In this document: one piece after another, positions 1 to 11,275 of the stretch
Numbering within the stretch: position 1 is the first letter of the stretch
Layout: each line of letters begins with the position of its first letter
Assembly (NCBI RefSeq): GCF_027887165.1
Contig: NC_077230.1
Coordinates: 33,617,351-33,681,350 of the forward strand
Length of the DNA: 64,000 nt
Origin: Monodelphis domestica
Lineage: Eukaryota; Chordata; Mammalia; Didelphimorphia; Didelphidae
Direction: 5' to 3'
Notes under the pieces: model-generated
The model's input: only the letters and a program-made list of their open reading frames with translations
What the model was told of the DNA's origin: nothing
Database searches by the model: none
Made by a program: the position numbers and the translations under genes

Positions 1-812
1 AAAAAAAAGAACATGAGAGCCACAGATGGGCCAATATGACAATGAAGGAAAATAATAAATGTTGAAGGGGATATGGCAGAATTGGGACACTAATGCATTG
101 CTAGTGGAGTTGTGAATTAATACAAGCATTCTGGAGGGAAATTTGGAATTATGAGCAAAGGGCTTTAAAAGAGCACATATCCTTTGATCCAGCAATACCA
201 CTGCTGGGTTTGTACTCCAAAGAGATAATAAGGAAAAATGCGTATACAAAATATTCATACCTGAGCTCTTTGTGGTGGCAAAAATTGGAAAATGAGGGCA
301 TGTTCCTCAATTAGGGAATGACTAAACAAATTGTGGTATATGTTGGTGATGGAATACTATTGTGTTATAAGGAATGATGACCTACTTTATTTCTATATAA
401 ACTGGAAAGACCTCCATGAACTGAAGCAGAGTGAAATGAGCAGAACCAATCGAATGATATACACTGAAAGTGAAACATTGTAGAACTATCCAACATAATG
501 AACTTTACTACTAGCAGCATACAATAGTCCAGGACATTCCTGAAGGACTTATGAGAAAGAATGCTATCTATATTGAGAGAGAGAACTATGGGAATAGAAA
601 TGAAAAAGAAACTTAAGACTTAACACTGGGAACTTGTTTATATGAATATATGATTTGGTGTTTGAGCTCTATGGTAAAAATGAATAATATAAAATTAGAT
701 ATCAAGGGATAACATTTGTACAATCCAGTAGAATTGCTTATTGCTTCTGGGAGGGGAAAAGGGAAAGAAAATGAATCATATAAACTTGAAAAAATATTAA
801 AAATAAAAAAAG
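1..812 (+). mobile_element. L1 LINE, 3'-end fragment
   Basis: The sequence aligns by eye with the last part of L1 ORF2 and the 3' UTR seen in the longer L1 at 14511-19165. Shared blocks include the ones encoding the 'WRAIWNY' region, the 'LYPKEI' region and '[11 protein letters not shown]'. It ends in an A-rich tail near 780-812. Many substitutions and small gaps show it is an old copy. It is cut by the left window edge or truncated at its 5' end. No open frame remains. Confidence 0.85.
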
Positions 813-2142
813 AATATGAGGTATGAGGTCAATTGAGAAAATATCTATTGATCTTCACACACATATTTTTACACATACATAAATAAATAGATACACATGT
901 ACATATGAGTAAGTCCAACTAAAGATTTCATCACCCACCAGGCATTAGGAGGTATTTCTGACCTGCCCAATTTTGTTTGTGCTCTAGCTAGCAAGAATAA
1001 AATTCTGAATTGCCTCACATTTGGAATTCTTTTGAATCCTCCAAGGATGGTCCCATCTCTTAATAGATACTGAAAAAGGACCCCCACAACACTGTCTAAT
1101 GGAGATGGGCATATTTTTTTCAATTTTCTATTACTTATAAAATAATAAATGGCAATAAAATACAAGCTTTCCTCCAAACCTAAAGGTGACAACATCGAAT
1201 ATATTTAGCATTTGTAATCATGATGGTCAACTTGCCAAAATCTTGTAAAAAAAAAGTAAGATTTGTTTCCATTTACTTTCTAGAAATATTACCCATCAGT
1301 AGAAATAGACAAAAAACTAGGATGCACTTTAATAGTTCCTGACCAGTTTCTCAACTGATATGGTAACCTCAATTGGAAAGTTATGGATATCAGACACTGG
1401 AAGATGGAATTGGGGACTTGAGGGTTCTTTGCCTTTATAAGAACCATCACTAGATTCTAAAGTTAGCTAACACCTAGCTAATCTAACTTCTAGTCTTAGA
1501 ACCTGGTGATGACTCTTCCTCTGCCTCCCATGACCCAGAAACCCCAGCAGCTCCTACCAGGCCAAGTTGCCTCAACTTCCTTCCTGGGTGGATATTGGGT
1601 AAAGAGGCCTGTGTTCCTGGCCAAAGAAGAGACAAAACTACCTGGATAAAGGTAGATTTTAGTTCAATTTATTTTGGCCATGGAGAATAACTGAATACAC
1701 TTTGGATGTAGATAATTTTCCTCTCATATTGTCTTAACTTGGAGTAGGTGGAAACATTTTAGTATTAATACATTCCCTTACAAAGTCATCACTCCTTAAG
1801 GGAAAATATATCGAGTATTTTGCCTGTTTTAGAATAATGCTATTTTTAAAAAGGCTCCAAAGTATTTTCATTGCAAAAAATAAAGTTTTTTCCTGGTTTA
1901 CAAAACTCACTTCAGATCTCTTGTTGTTCTGTGAATTTTTGACATACAGATGAAAGAAAAGGGTGGTGGGGATAAGAAATACAGCAGCCTTGAAAAGCAA
2001 AATTTATAAAAAAATGAACTGTGAAATGAGGGATGATTTTGGAACAAATGGTCTCTAAGGCTCCTTTGAGTTTTTGCTGTCTATGGTTATATTAACATAT
2101 AGCCATGGAAGCTTTTTAAATATTGTGTCTCTTGACCTCTAG
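813..2142. other. No gene recognised (flank or intron upstream of SAM exon)
   Basis: No supported coding exon or recognised repeat was found here. A minus-strand open frame at 869-1195 and another at 1734-2000 match no family I know and lack supporting features. The stretch is AT-rich and probably intronic to the SAM-encoding gene, since the exon at 2143 begins at an acceptor and so needs an upstream exon. Confidence 0.4.
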
Positions 2143-2322
2143 GTATTGGAAGATTACTGTCCTTATTCTACTGAAGCCCCTAAAACATTGCCAACAGAGT
2201 GGACAAATATTGAAGTTGGTAATTGGTTATGGAGCATTGGAATGGAGGAGTATGTTGTAAAATTTTATTGTAAAGGAATAACTGGTGAAAAACTCCTTAC
2301 ACTGGACAATCGCTCGCTAAAA
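2143..2322 (+). CDS. Exon: first part of a neurabin-like SAM domain
   Basis: This 180-bp exon starts after a pyrimidine-rich acceptor ending 'cttgacctctag' and ends at a consensus donor 'gtaagt' at 2323. It is phase 0 at both ends. The 60 residues carry the SAM helix pattern 'EWTNIEVGNWLWSIGMEEY', then 'ITGEKLLTLD' and 'SLK'. From memory, the neurabin SAM reads 'EWSVQQVSHWLMSL', 'ITGEQLLQLD' and then 'KLK', so the match is close and runs over most of the exon. SAM domains mediate oligomerisation or protein docking. The second half of the domain lies in the exon at 9581. The preceding exon is not in view or not recognised. Family placement is inference from motif matching and no search was run. 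Confidence 0.85.
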
Positions 2323-2360
2323 GTAAGTTCAAGATTGACTTTTTTTTTACAATCCATTAG

Positions 2361-2365
<5 letters not shown>

Positions 2366-2397
<32 letters not shown>
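2366..2397. repeat. (AT)n microsatellite
   Basis: About 16 AT dinucleotides lie some 40 bp downstream of the SAM exon donor. Confidence 0.97.
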
Positions 2398-2398
<1 letters not shown>

Positions 2399-2589
2399 CA
2401 CTAATTTTATTGAGAGAGTATATAAAACATAATACAAAAATGGGAAATCCTATGGATGATCTATTTGCCAATCTTATGGTTTTAAGGAAATCATGTTAAC
2501 TTCCTTTTGAATGTAGTATCAAGGGAGATTTCTTTTTGATTGTGATTTGTTAAATTCCCCCCTCCCCTTTTTAGTATTCCTAACATGTG

Positions 2590-2765
2590 GTCATTTCTTT
2601 TTATTTATATTTATTTATTTATTTATTTTTAAAAACCTACCATTCCATCTTGGAATCAATCCCCATGTATTAATTCCAAGGAAGAAGAGGAGTAGGATCT
2701 GGGCAAGGAGTGGGTAGTGAGTGACTTGCCGAGGGTCACACTGCTAGCAAGAGTATCAAGAGTAT
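2590..2765 (-). mobile_element. SINE (marsupial tRNA-type/Mar), reverse orientation, with ATTT-rich tail
   Basis: Read on the minus strand this is the 3' half of the SINE seen clean at 45454-45654: the '...gtgacttgcc..gggtcacac' block and the 'ccatcttggaatcaat' end. The tail is an ATTT-rich run at about 2598-2632. It is diverged and 5'-truncated. Confidence 0.75.
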
Positions 2766-2768
2766 GTG

Positions 2769-3978
2769 AGGGGGCATCTGGGTAGCTCAGTGGTTTGAAA
2801 GCCAGGCCTGTAGATGGGAGATCCTGGGTTCAAATTTGACATCAGACATTTCCCAGCTGTGTGTGACAAGGAAATCACTTTAAAAACTGATATATATTAA
2901 TTTAAGGTAGCCAAGGAATTCAGCTATGTAATTCCTAAATGAAAAATCAAGTCATCAGTCAACCTTTTATGGAGTTTAATTACAAACAGGAGGAAGAAAG
3001 GAATTAGAGATAGAGAGAGAGAGGGAGAGAAAAAGGGGAGAGAAGGGAATAGGGCTTAAATACCTCTTCTGTTTAGGCTGGTTAGGCAAAAGGCCCAAGC
3101 CCTTAGATAGCTGAGGCAAAGAAAAGAGATCAGTCCCTATCACTCACGTGACCAAAATGGAGAAACAGTCTCAGGAGCCTCCACCTCCAGCTTCCTTCAG
3201 AGCAAGCTTCTCAGAGCACAACCTCTCAGAGCAAAACCTCTCCAACCAACCCCCCCTAGTCCTCAGACCCCGCTATCTTTAAGGAAACCATCCAAGTTCC
3301 CTCCCCTCAGTTCTCACATCTACCAATCACTGTCCATGTCTTCCCTGTGCCAATGGTGGCTCTAGCTTAACCCAGGACCACCCAGAGGTCTGTGGCTTTG
3401 CACATGTCTGTCTGTTGAATATTCTCAAATAATTAAATCTTGATCCTTTGCTGCAGCCCTTCCTAAATCCTGTTACCCTGAATAGGGTGGAGATTGGAAT
3501 AATTAAATTTTGATATATGCTGCAGCCCTTCCTAAATCCTGTTAGGACTGAGTAGGGTGGAGATTGTAATTTCTAAGACCTGGTTTTGTCATTCCAAGTA
3601 TCTCTATTGTATCAATTCTAAAATCAATCATGACTCAAAGAACTTCCTGTTCTATGCTTAAGCATAGGTCAAAGCCCTTTCCCTTGTTCAGCAAAAGGTT
3701 TCTGTCCTAAAGTAATCTTAAGAAGGGAGGAGGAGGAACCTCCCATGCCAATGGGGTTCACATTCCAATAGACTATCAGTAAGAAATTTTCCAAGTATGA
3801 AATTTCCCAATGGTGAAATTTCCAACATTTATAAGTCTAAGAAATTTTAAGGTTTACATGTGTGACTATGGGTAAGTCACTTAATGCCCATTGCCTAGCC
3901 TTTACTGCTCTTCTGCCTTATAACCAATACATAGTATTGATTCTAAAGTGGAAGATGAGGGTTTTTTAAAAAAAGAGT
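2769..3978 (+). mobile_element. SINE (same family), plus orientation, split by an LTR
   Basis: The SINE head ('gggtagctcagtggtttgaa' then 'ccaggcctgtagatgggag') runs 2769-2861. The element resumes at 3859 with 'tgtgactatgggtaagtcac' and ends in an A-rich tail near 3975. The break falls in 'cagctgtg', where a solo LTR inserted with a 4-bp duplication. The SINE is therefore older than that LTR. Its A-rich tail was then used as the landing site of the L1 that follows. Confidence 0.9.
2862..3858 (-). mobile_element. Solo LTR of an endogenous retrovirus (fossil)
   Basis: This is a 997-bp LTR in reverse orientation. Read on the minus strand it starts TGTAAACC and ends GTCACA. It is flanked by the 4-bp target duplication 'tgtg' (2858-2861 and 3859-3862) inside a SINE. 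It matches almost end to end the plus-strand LTR at 53868-57061, which is about 992 bp once its inserted L1 is removed. Both copies contain an internal tandem duplication around the repeated 'gcagcccttcctaaatcctg' block (about 3450-3560 here). A CT/GA-rich tract sits near the promoter side. No internal retroviral genes remain. The 4-bp duplication fits class I (gamma-type) elements. Confidence 0.9.
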
Positions 3979-6900
3979 GGTTGGTATTCCGGGTAAACAT
4001 GGTGGTAGTCTAGACGCACGACTTCCTCTTCTCAGTACCCACTCATAATAGACTACCTCAAAAGACCAAAAATCCAAATTCGTAAGAATGAAGAGACTCT
4101 ACAGTAGGGCCCAGCATTAAAGCTATGTGGAATTTGGGTATTTCCACAGTATAAGGGGGTGAAAAAGCTCCCTTCAAAATGTGAGCTGATCTAACCTCCC
4201 CCCACTCCACCTACGGAACCAGAGTCAGAGCCAGCTTGCTCCTGAATCAGCGAATGAGTAAGAAGCACCTCTAGGTCCTTGGGAACTAACTAAGACCAGA
4301 AAAGACCTATCCCTGAGAGCAGCTACATGTGAAACCCCAGCAGCCTGAAAAGCACAGATCATGGGTGCTCCTGGGAAGATATCACAGAGAAGGGCAGCAA
4401 ACAGCAGAAGCTGCGGAGATTCAGGAGCTTGCCTCGGGCAAAATCATTGCTCCTTAGCTCCATACACAGAGTTCCTTCCCATCTCACTCAGATTTCTGAC
4501 TAAAATGGGAAGGAAAAACCTCTACAGTGATGGTAAATTGTGACCAGGAGCAACAACCTCCCTCCAAGGAAAACAAAAAGAAGTTATTGACCCTGGAAAA
4601 TTATTAGAGGAAAAACTCAAGCTACAAAGGAAATACAAGTGGCAGCTTCCACACTAAAGGACCACAAAACCTAGAACATGCTAGGCAAGAGAATTGGGTC
4701 TTCAACCAAGGATCACCTATCCATCAAAATTGACTATATACTTGCAGGGGAAAGTATGGGCATTCAACAAAATAGAAGATTTCCCAGTATTTGTAAAGAA
4801 AAAAACAGAACTATAAGTGGAAAGTTTGATATCCAAACACAAGATCAAGAGAAACATGAAATGGTAAATAAGAGAGGGAAAAGTGGAAAAAAATTTTTAT
4901 TCAAACTTTCTTTTTTAAGGGCTTAAATTAGATCAAATTATATGTATTAATATATGGGGGAAATGTTATTTGTAACTCAAAAATTATATTCAATATCATG
5001 GTAATTAGAAGAATCAGTCACAGGAAGAGACTGGGGCATTAAGGGGCTATGAGATGATATGCAAAAAAGGGGGGGAATCAAAGATGGCACCAAGAGATAC
5101 TTCAAGAAATAAAATAAATAGTATAATCTTTATCACACAAAGATACAAATGGGCAGGGGAGGGGAAGAATACTCTTATTAGAAGGAGAGAAAGAGAATGC
5201 TAATAGGTAATACTCTGAACCTTACTCTCAGTGAAATCAATTCTGAGAGGGAAGAAAATCTAGACCACCGGGGTCTTGAATTCTATCTTATCTGACAGGG
5301 AAAGTGAGAAGGGAAAACTAAGGTGGGTAGGTTGGAGAAAAGTACAAAAAGGTAGGTAAAGAGAGGGGGGAGGGAACGTAACAGACCCTAAAAAAAAGAA
5401 GGGAACAAAAAGGGAGGGGCCAGAAAGGGAAGCATATTAAGGGAGGGGAATAGGGGAATTGATTAAAAGTAAACCACCAGTTTAAAAGGATGTAGCAAAA
5501 GAAGAAAGGACAGAACTAGGAGAGGATATCAAAATGCTGGAGAATACAAAAGTGACAATCCTAACATTGAATGTGAATGGGATGAAATTACCCATAAAAT
5601 GAAAGCAAATAGGAGAGTGGATTAGAATCCAAAATCCTACCATATGTTGTCTACAAGAAACACACCTGAGGTGAGTAGATACTCACAAGGTTAGAATCAA
5701 AGATTGGAGCAAAACCTGTTGGGCCTCAAGTGATAGAAAGAAGGCAGGAGTTGCAATCATGATATCTGACAAAGCCAAAGTAAAAATAGATCTGATTAAA
5801 AGGGATAAGGAAGGTAAATATATCCTGATAAAAGGGAGTATAGACAATGAGGAAATATCACTAATCAACAAGTATGTACCAAATGGTATAGCATCCAAAT
5901 TTCCAAAGGAGAAACTAATGGAATTGAAGGAGGTAATAGATAGTAAAACTATACTAGTGGGAGACCTGAATCTACCACTATCAAATTTAGATAAACCAAA
6001 TCAAAAAATAAATAAGAAAGAGATAAAAGATGTGGATGAAATCTTAGAAAAATTAGGGTTAATATGTCTATGGAAAAAAATAAATAGGTACAAAAAGGAA
6101 TACATCTTTTCAGAAGCACATGGTACATTCACAAAGATTGACCATATACTAGATTATAAAAACATGGCAAACAAAAGCAGAAAAGCAGAAATAATAAATG
6201 CAACCTTTTCAGATCATAATGCAATAAAAATAATGATCAGTAAAGGTATGTGGAGAGCCAAATCAAAAATTATTTGGAAATTACATAATAGGTTCTCCAA
6301 AATTGGCTAGAAAACAAATCATCAAAACAATAATTTCATTGAAGAAAATGACAATGATGAGGTATCCTTTCAAAATCTATGGGATGCAGCCAAAGCAGGA
6401 TTCAGGGGGAAATTTATATCTTTGAGTTCATATATTAACAATTTAAGGAGGATAGAGGTCAATGAATTGGACATTCAAATCAAAAAACTTGAAAGTGAAC
6501 AAATTAAAAATCCCTAGAAGAAAACTAAATTAGAGATCCTAAAAATTAAGGGAGAAATAAATAAAAGTGAAAGTGAAAGAACTATTGTACTAATGTAAAA
6601 CTAGAAGCTGGTATTTTGAAAAAAAAACAAACAAAATAGACAAACTAATGGTCAATCTAATAAAAAAAAGGAAAGAAGAAAAACAAGGTAATAGTGGAGA
6701 TGAAAAGAGAGACCACACCTCCAGTGAAGATGAAATGAAGGCAATCATTCAAAACTCTATTGCCCAATTATATGGCAAAAAATATGCTAATCTAGGTGAT
6801 ATAGATGAATGTTTACAAAAATATAAATTGCCTAGATTAACATATGAAGAAATAGAATTCTTAAATAATCCCACCATATCAGAAAAAGAAATTGAACAAG

Positions 6901-8402
6901 CCATCAAGAATCTCCTTAAGAAAAACATCCCCAGGGCCTGATGAATTAACAAGGGAATTCTATCAAACATCAAAGAAAAGCTCAAAGTTCATTTGGAGAA
7001 GAACAAAAGATCAAAGATATCCAGGGAAATAATGGAAAAAAAAACGCAAAGGAAGGTGGCCTTTGTAGTACCAGATCTAAAACTATACTATAAAGCAGTA
7101 GTCATCAAAACAATTTGGTAATGGCTAAGAGGCAGAAAGGAGGATCAGTGGAATAGACTTGGAATAAGTGACCTCAGCAAGACAGTCTATGACAAGCTGA
7201 AACATCATAGCTTTGGGGACAAAATGTAAAATAAATAATTTTGATTACATCAAATTAAAAAAGTTTTGTACAAACAAAACCAATGCAACCAAAATTAGAA
7301 GGGAAGTAACAATTTGGGAAACAATCTTCATAACAAAATCTCTGACAAAGGTCTAATTACTCAAATTGACAAAGAACTACATCAATTGTCCAAAAAAAAT
7401 CAAGCCATTCTATAATTAATAAATGAGCAAGGGACATGAATAGGCAATTTTCAGTCAAAGGAATCAAAACTATTAATAAGCACATGAAACAGTGTTCTAA
7501 ATCTCTAATAATCAGAGAAATGCAAATCAAAACAACTCACCTCATACCTAGAAGATTGGCTAACATGACAGCAAAAGAAAGTAATGAATGATGGGGAGAA
7601 GGGGTGTGGAAAAGTTGGGATATTTGCATTGCTGGTAGACTTGTGAATTGATCCAACCATTCTGGAGGGCCATTTGGAACTATGCCCAAAAGGGGCTAAA
7701 AGACTGTCTGCCCATTGATCCAGCCATAACACTGCTGGGTTTGTACCTCAAAGAGATAATAAGGAAAAAGACATGTACACGAATATTCGTAGCTGCACTC
7801 TTTTTGGTGGCAAAAAATTGGAAAATTCCCCTTCAGTTGGGGAATGGCTGAACAAATTATGGTATATGTTGGTGATGGAATTACTATTCTGCTCAAAGGA
7901 ATAATAAAATAGAGGAATTCCATGGGAACTGGAACAGCCTCCAAGAAGTAATGCAGAGTGAAAGGAGCAGAACCAGGAGAACATTGTACACAGAGACTGA
8001 TACACTGTGGTACAATCGAATGTAATGGATTTTTCCATTAGTGGCAATTCAGTGATCCTGAAGAACCCAGAGGGATCTATGAGAAAGAACACTATTCACA
8101 TTCAGAAGAAAAACTGTGGGAGTAGAAACACTGAAGAAAAACAACTGCTTGATTACATGGGTCTAGGGGGATATGTTTGGGGATGTAGACCATAAAGGAA
8201 CATCCTAGTGCAAACATCAACAGCATGGAAACAGGTTATGATCAAGGACACATGTAATACCCAGTGGAATTGCGCATCAGCAATGGGAAGGGTGGGAAGG
8301 GGGAGGGGAGGGAGGAATAGTATATGATTTTTGTAACCAAGGATTAATGTTTGAAATTGACCAAATTAAAAAATTAATAAAATGAAATGAAATGAAAAAA
8401 AA
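3979..8402 (+). mobile_element. L1 LINE, old, internally deleted, with target-site duplications
   Basis: The insertion is bracketed by an A-rich duplication ending 'aaaaaaagagt' (3967-3978 and about 8395-8406). It begins with 5' UTR-like sequence at about 3979-4550. ORF1 is reduced to its C-terminal part (about 4620-4890). The G/A-rich inter-ORF region covers about 4930-5530, and a decayed ORF2 and 3' UTR follow. The total of 4.4 kb is well short of a full L1, and most of the reverse transcriptase core is missing. Confidence 0.85.
5534..8014 (+). pseudogene. L1 ORF2 remnant: endonuclease, RT mostly deleted, C-terminal part
   Basis: Starts at ATG 5534 by comparison with the ORF2 start of the better-kept L1 at 14993. 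The endonuclease part is recognisable: 'TLNVNGM' near the start, 'GDLNLPLSNLD' around 5960 and 'SDHNAIKIM' around 6210. The longest clean stretch is 5759-6310 (about 183 codons). The linker runs to about 6940. Sequence then jumps near 6950-7000 from the 'KNIPRA' region straight to the 'NKRSKI' region, so the FADD-bearing RT core is absent. The C-terminal region continues to about 8014 with several stops and frameshifts. No product is expected. Confidence 0.85.
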
Positions 8403-8404
8403 GA

Positions 8405-8706
8405 GTATACGAGGCCACATTTGAATTAATGACTTTTTAAAAAATTTAATTTATTTAGTCAATTTTTAGAACATTATTCCTTGGTTACAAGAATTATATT
8501 CTTCCCCTCCCTGCCCTCTCCCCACCCTTCCTGAATCTGTTGCTCAATTTCATTGGGTATTACATGTATCCTTGATCAGAACCAATTTCTATGTTGTTGG
8601 TGTTTGCATTATGATGATCATTTAGAGTCTACCTCCCCAGCCATATCTGAGTTAAGGACTTCTTGTTTCTAGGCCTAGCTCTCAATTTGCTAAGCCACCC
8701 GTCATT
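8405..8706 (-). mobile_element. Mar/MIR-type SINE remnant interrupted by an L1 tail
   Basis: The pieces at 8407-8433 ('gaggccacatttgaatt') and 8651-8706 ('gacttcttgtttctaggcc...ctaagccaccc') read as consecutive parts of a reverse-oriented Mar-type SINE. The interval between them is a separate L1 tail. The 8405 end adjoins the target duplication of the L1 at 3979-8402. Confidence 0.55.
8434..8650 (-). mobile_element. L1 LINE, 3' UTR-only insertion, reverse
   Basis: On the minus strand this is the L1 3' UTR: 'caattccttggttacaag'-like start, C-rich 'cccctccctgccctctccc', then 'gggtattacatgtatcc'. It matches the tails at 21935-22227 and 26618-27313. It is severely 5'-truncated, about 215 bp. Confidence 0.75.
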
Positions 8707-9580
8707 CTTTTTTAGAACTCTGTGCATTAAAAAAAAAAAAAAAACAACCCACTGGTAACCAGGAAAGCAGTTTTGTAGTTTTTGAACAGTCAGATTAATT
8801 TCACTGAAACAGATTAAAAAACATTAATCATGGAAAATGGCAAAATTTCATTTCATTTATAGTAAATAGAATCTCATATTTTATAAGGCCTAAATTGCAA
8901 ATCCTGGTTAGTATGATACCTTTGTCTTTGACTAGAGATACTTGATCCATGAAATATGATAACTTACTAGACAAAAAAAAAATTCTACTTGGATTCATTT
9001 ATTTCCTAAGAGAATAGAATTTTGAGGGTTTTAAAGTATACTTTCTCTCATAACATGTTTCTAGGATTTTCCTAAAATATAGTATTTGATTTAAGTTCCT
9101 TTAAGCTGTAAATGTCTGATATTCTGAGCCTTCAATTTTAATTTAATTTTTAATTTTAAAAATAAATTATTAATACATTTAAGTATTGATTGATTTTATT
9201 ATTCATTCTTTTACTTAAGTAAACAGGAATGTTTTAATTAATTTAATTTTCCATTTAATTTTTTTTCAATTCGGGATTGTTTCAATAGCACAAGCATCAT
9301 TGGACTCCCATCTAGATAAATAACAATTAATGCATGAAGTCCCAAAACGTTTCGCAAAGGCAAACTATTATGGTAGTTCCTTAATGTATTTTAGGATTGT
9401 ACGATGTAATTTTTTCTTCATCCAGACCTAGGGAATATTTTTCTATTGTTGGAAAATCTGTGTTCTTTAGAAATGATCCTATAGCAGCTTCATTTTCAGG
9501 TTCATTATGTAAAGAATTAGAAAATCTATTCATCTGAATAAGTAGATGCAAAATTACACTTTTAATTTTTCTTTCCAAAG
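8707..9580. other. Intron between SAM exons, no other feature seen
   Basis: The stretch is AT-rich with a poly(A) run at about 8730-8745. No exon or recognisable repeat was found. The last 20 bp form the pyrimidine-rich acceptor of the next exon ('tttttctttccaaag'). Confidence 0.5.
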
Positions 9581-9682
9581 GAAATCGAAGTCAACAGAAA
9601 GAAAGACCGCCGGAAAATACTTAAGGCTATTAAGAAAGTTAGAGATTTTTGGGAAAAAAATCATATTTTCGTCTTACTATAG
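9581..9682 (+). CDS. Exon: second part of the SAM domain, possible 3' terminal exon
   Basis: Follows the acceptor 'tttctttccaaag' and continues phase 0 from the exon ending at 2322. It adds 'EIEVNRKKDRRKILKAIKKV', which has the usual SAM ending (x-x-V-x-x-x-x-D-R-x-x-I-L-x-A-I) and completes the domain. The frame stays open for 13 more residues and stops at TAG 9680-9682. Two readings fit. It may be the terminal coding exon, as expected if the SAM is C-terminal as in neurabin. Or it may splice at a weak donor 'gttaga' (9638), leaving phase 0. A long minisatellite starts about 60 bp after the stop. The domain call is firm; the 3' boundary is not. Confidence 0.7.
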   Translation, partial: EIEVNRKKDRRKILKAIKKVRDFWEKNHIFVLL

Positions 9683-9740
9683 AAATTGATGGAAAGAAGA
9701 CACAGAACCTGAAAGATATGGCAAAAATGGAAAATGCAAT

Positions 9741-11275
9741 TACTTTTGTTCTTTTTACTTTTCATCATTTTACTTCTATGTTACTTTTGTTATATGAACT
9801 TTTAAGGGATTTTACTTCCATGTTACTTTTGTTATATTTACTTTTCATCATTTTACTTGTATGTTACTTTTGCTATATGAACTTTTAAGGGATTTTACTT
9901 CCATGTTACTTTTGTTATAGGAACTTTTATTCATTTTATTGTTACTTTTGTTATTATTAACTTTTAATCATTTCACTTCCATGTTACTTTTGTTATATGA
10001 ACTTTTAATGGATTTTACATCCATGTTACTTTTGTTATATGAACTTTTAAGGGATTTACTTCCATGTTATTTTTGTTATTATTAACTTTTAATCATTTCA
10101 CTTCTATGGTACTTTTGTTATATGAACTTTTAATGGATTTTACTTCCATGTTACATTTGTTATATGAACTTTTAATCATTTTATTACTGTTACTTTTGTT
10201 ATTAACTTTTAATCATTTCACTTCCATGTTACTTTAGGTATATGAACTTTTAAGGGATTTTACTTCCATGTTTCTTTTGTTATATGAACTTTTAAGGGAT
10301 TTACTTCCATGTTACTCTTGTTATATGAACTTTTAAGGGATTTTATATCCATGTTACTTTTGTTATATGAACTTTTAATCATTTTATTAGTGTTACTTTT
10401 GTTATTATTAACTTTTAATCATTTCACTTCTATGTTACTTTTGTTATATTTAATTTTAAGGGATTTTACTTCCTTGTTACTTTTGTTATATGAACTTTTA
10501 AGGGATTTTACTTCCATAATACTTTTGTTATATGAACCTTTAATCATTTTATTACTGTTATTTTGTTATTATTAACTTTTAATCATTTCACTTTCATGTT
10601 ACATTTGTTATATGAACCTTTAAGGGATTTTACTTCCATGTTACTTTTGTTATATTAACTTTTAAGGGATTTTACTTCCATGTTAATTTTGTTATATCAA
10701 CTTTTAATCATTTTATTACTATTACTTTTGTTATTATTAACTTTTAGTCATTTCTTTCCATGTTACTTTTGTTATATGAACTTTTAAGGGATTTACTTCC
10801 ATGTTACTCTTGTTATATGAACTTTTAAGGGATTTTATATCCATGTTACTTTTGTTATATGAACTTTTAATCATTTTATTAGTGTTACTTTTGCTATTAT
10901 TTACTTTTAATCATTTCACTTTCATGTTACTTTTGTTATATGAACATTTAGGGATTTTACTTCCATGTTACTTTTGTTATATGCATGTTACTTTTGTTAT
11001 TATTAACTTTTAATCATTTCACTTCCAGGTTACTTTTGTTATATGAACTTTTAAGGGATTTACTTCTATGTTACTTTTGTTATATGAACTTTTAATGGAT
11101 TTTACTTCCATGTAACTTTTGTTATATAAACTTTTAACGGATTTTACTTCCATGTTACTTTTGTTATATGAACTTTTAAATATTTTATTACTGTTACTTT
11201 TGTTATTATTAACTTTTAATCATTTCACTTCTATGTTTCTTTTGTTTCATTATTAACTTTTAATTATTTCATTTT
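9741..11275. repeat. Minisatellite, about 1.5 kb, 39-42-bp units in a higher-order pattern
   Basis: Tandem units all begin 'gttacttttgttat'. The main types are a 42-bp unit ending 'ttaagggattttacttccat', a 42-bp unit with 'tattaacttttaatcatttc', and a 39-bp unit with 'ttaatcattttattact'. The types recur in a partly regular order, so units were amplified in blocks. Short open frames inside it with repeated 'MLLLLYELL' peptides are by-products of the repeat. It lies just 3' of the second SAM exon, in a 3' UTR or intron. Confidence 0.95.

Noticed and set aside
869-1195. Minus-strand open frame of 108 codons
   Set aside because: No recognisable domain, no splice or promoter support, no codon-use signal; likely chance.
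1542-1601. Possible exon 'KPQQLLPGQVASTSFLGGYW' between an acceptor-like 'gacccag' and 'gtaaag'
   Set aside because: Only weak splice matches, no domain, and no phase evidence linking it to the SAM exon.
9649-11013. Three plus-strand open frames with repeated 'MLLLLYELL' peptides
   Set aside because: They lie wholly within the minisatellite; the peptide periodicity is the DNA repeat translated. No splice or start context.
9741-11275. Direct repeats that might suggest a CRISPR-like array
   Set aside because: Units are contiguous variants with no unique spacers, in a eukaryotic AT-rich context; it is a minisatellite.
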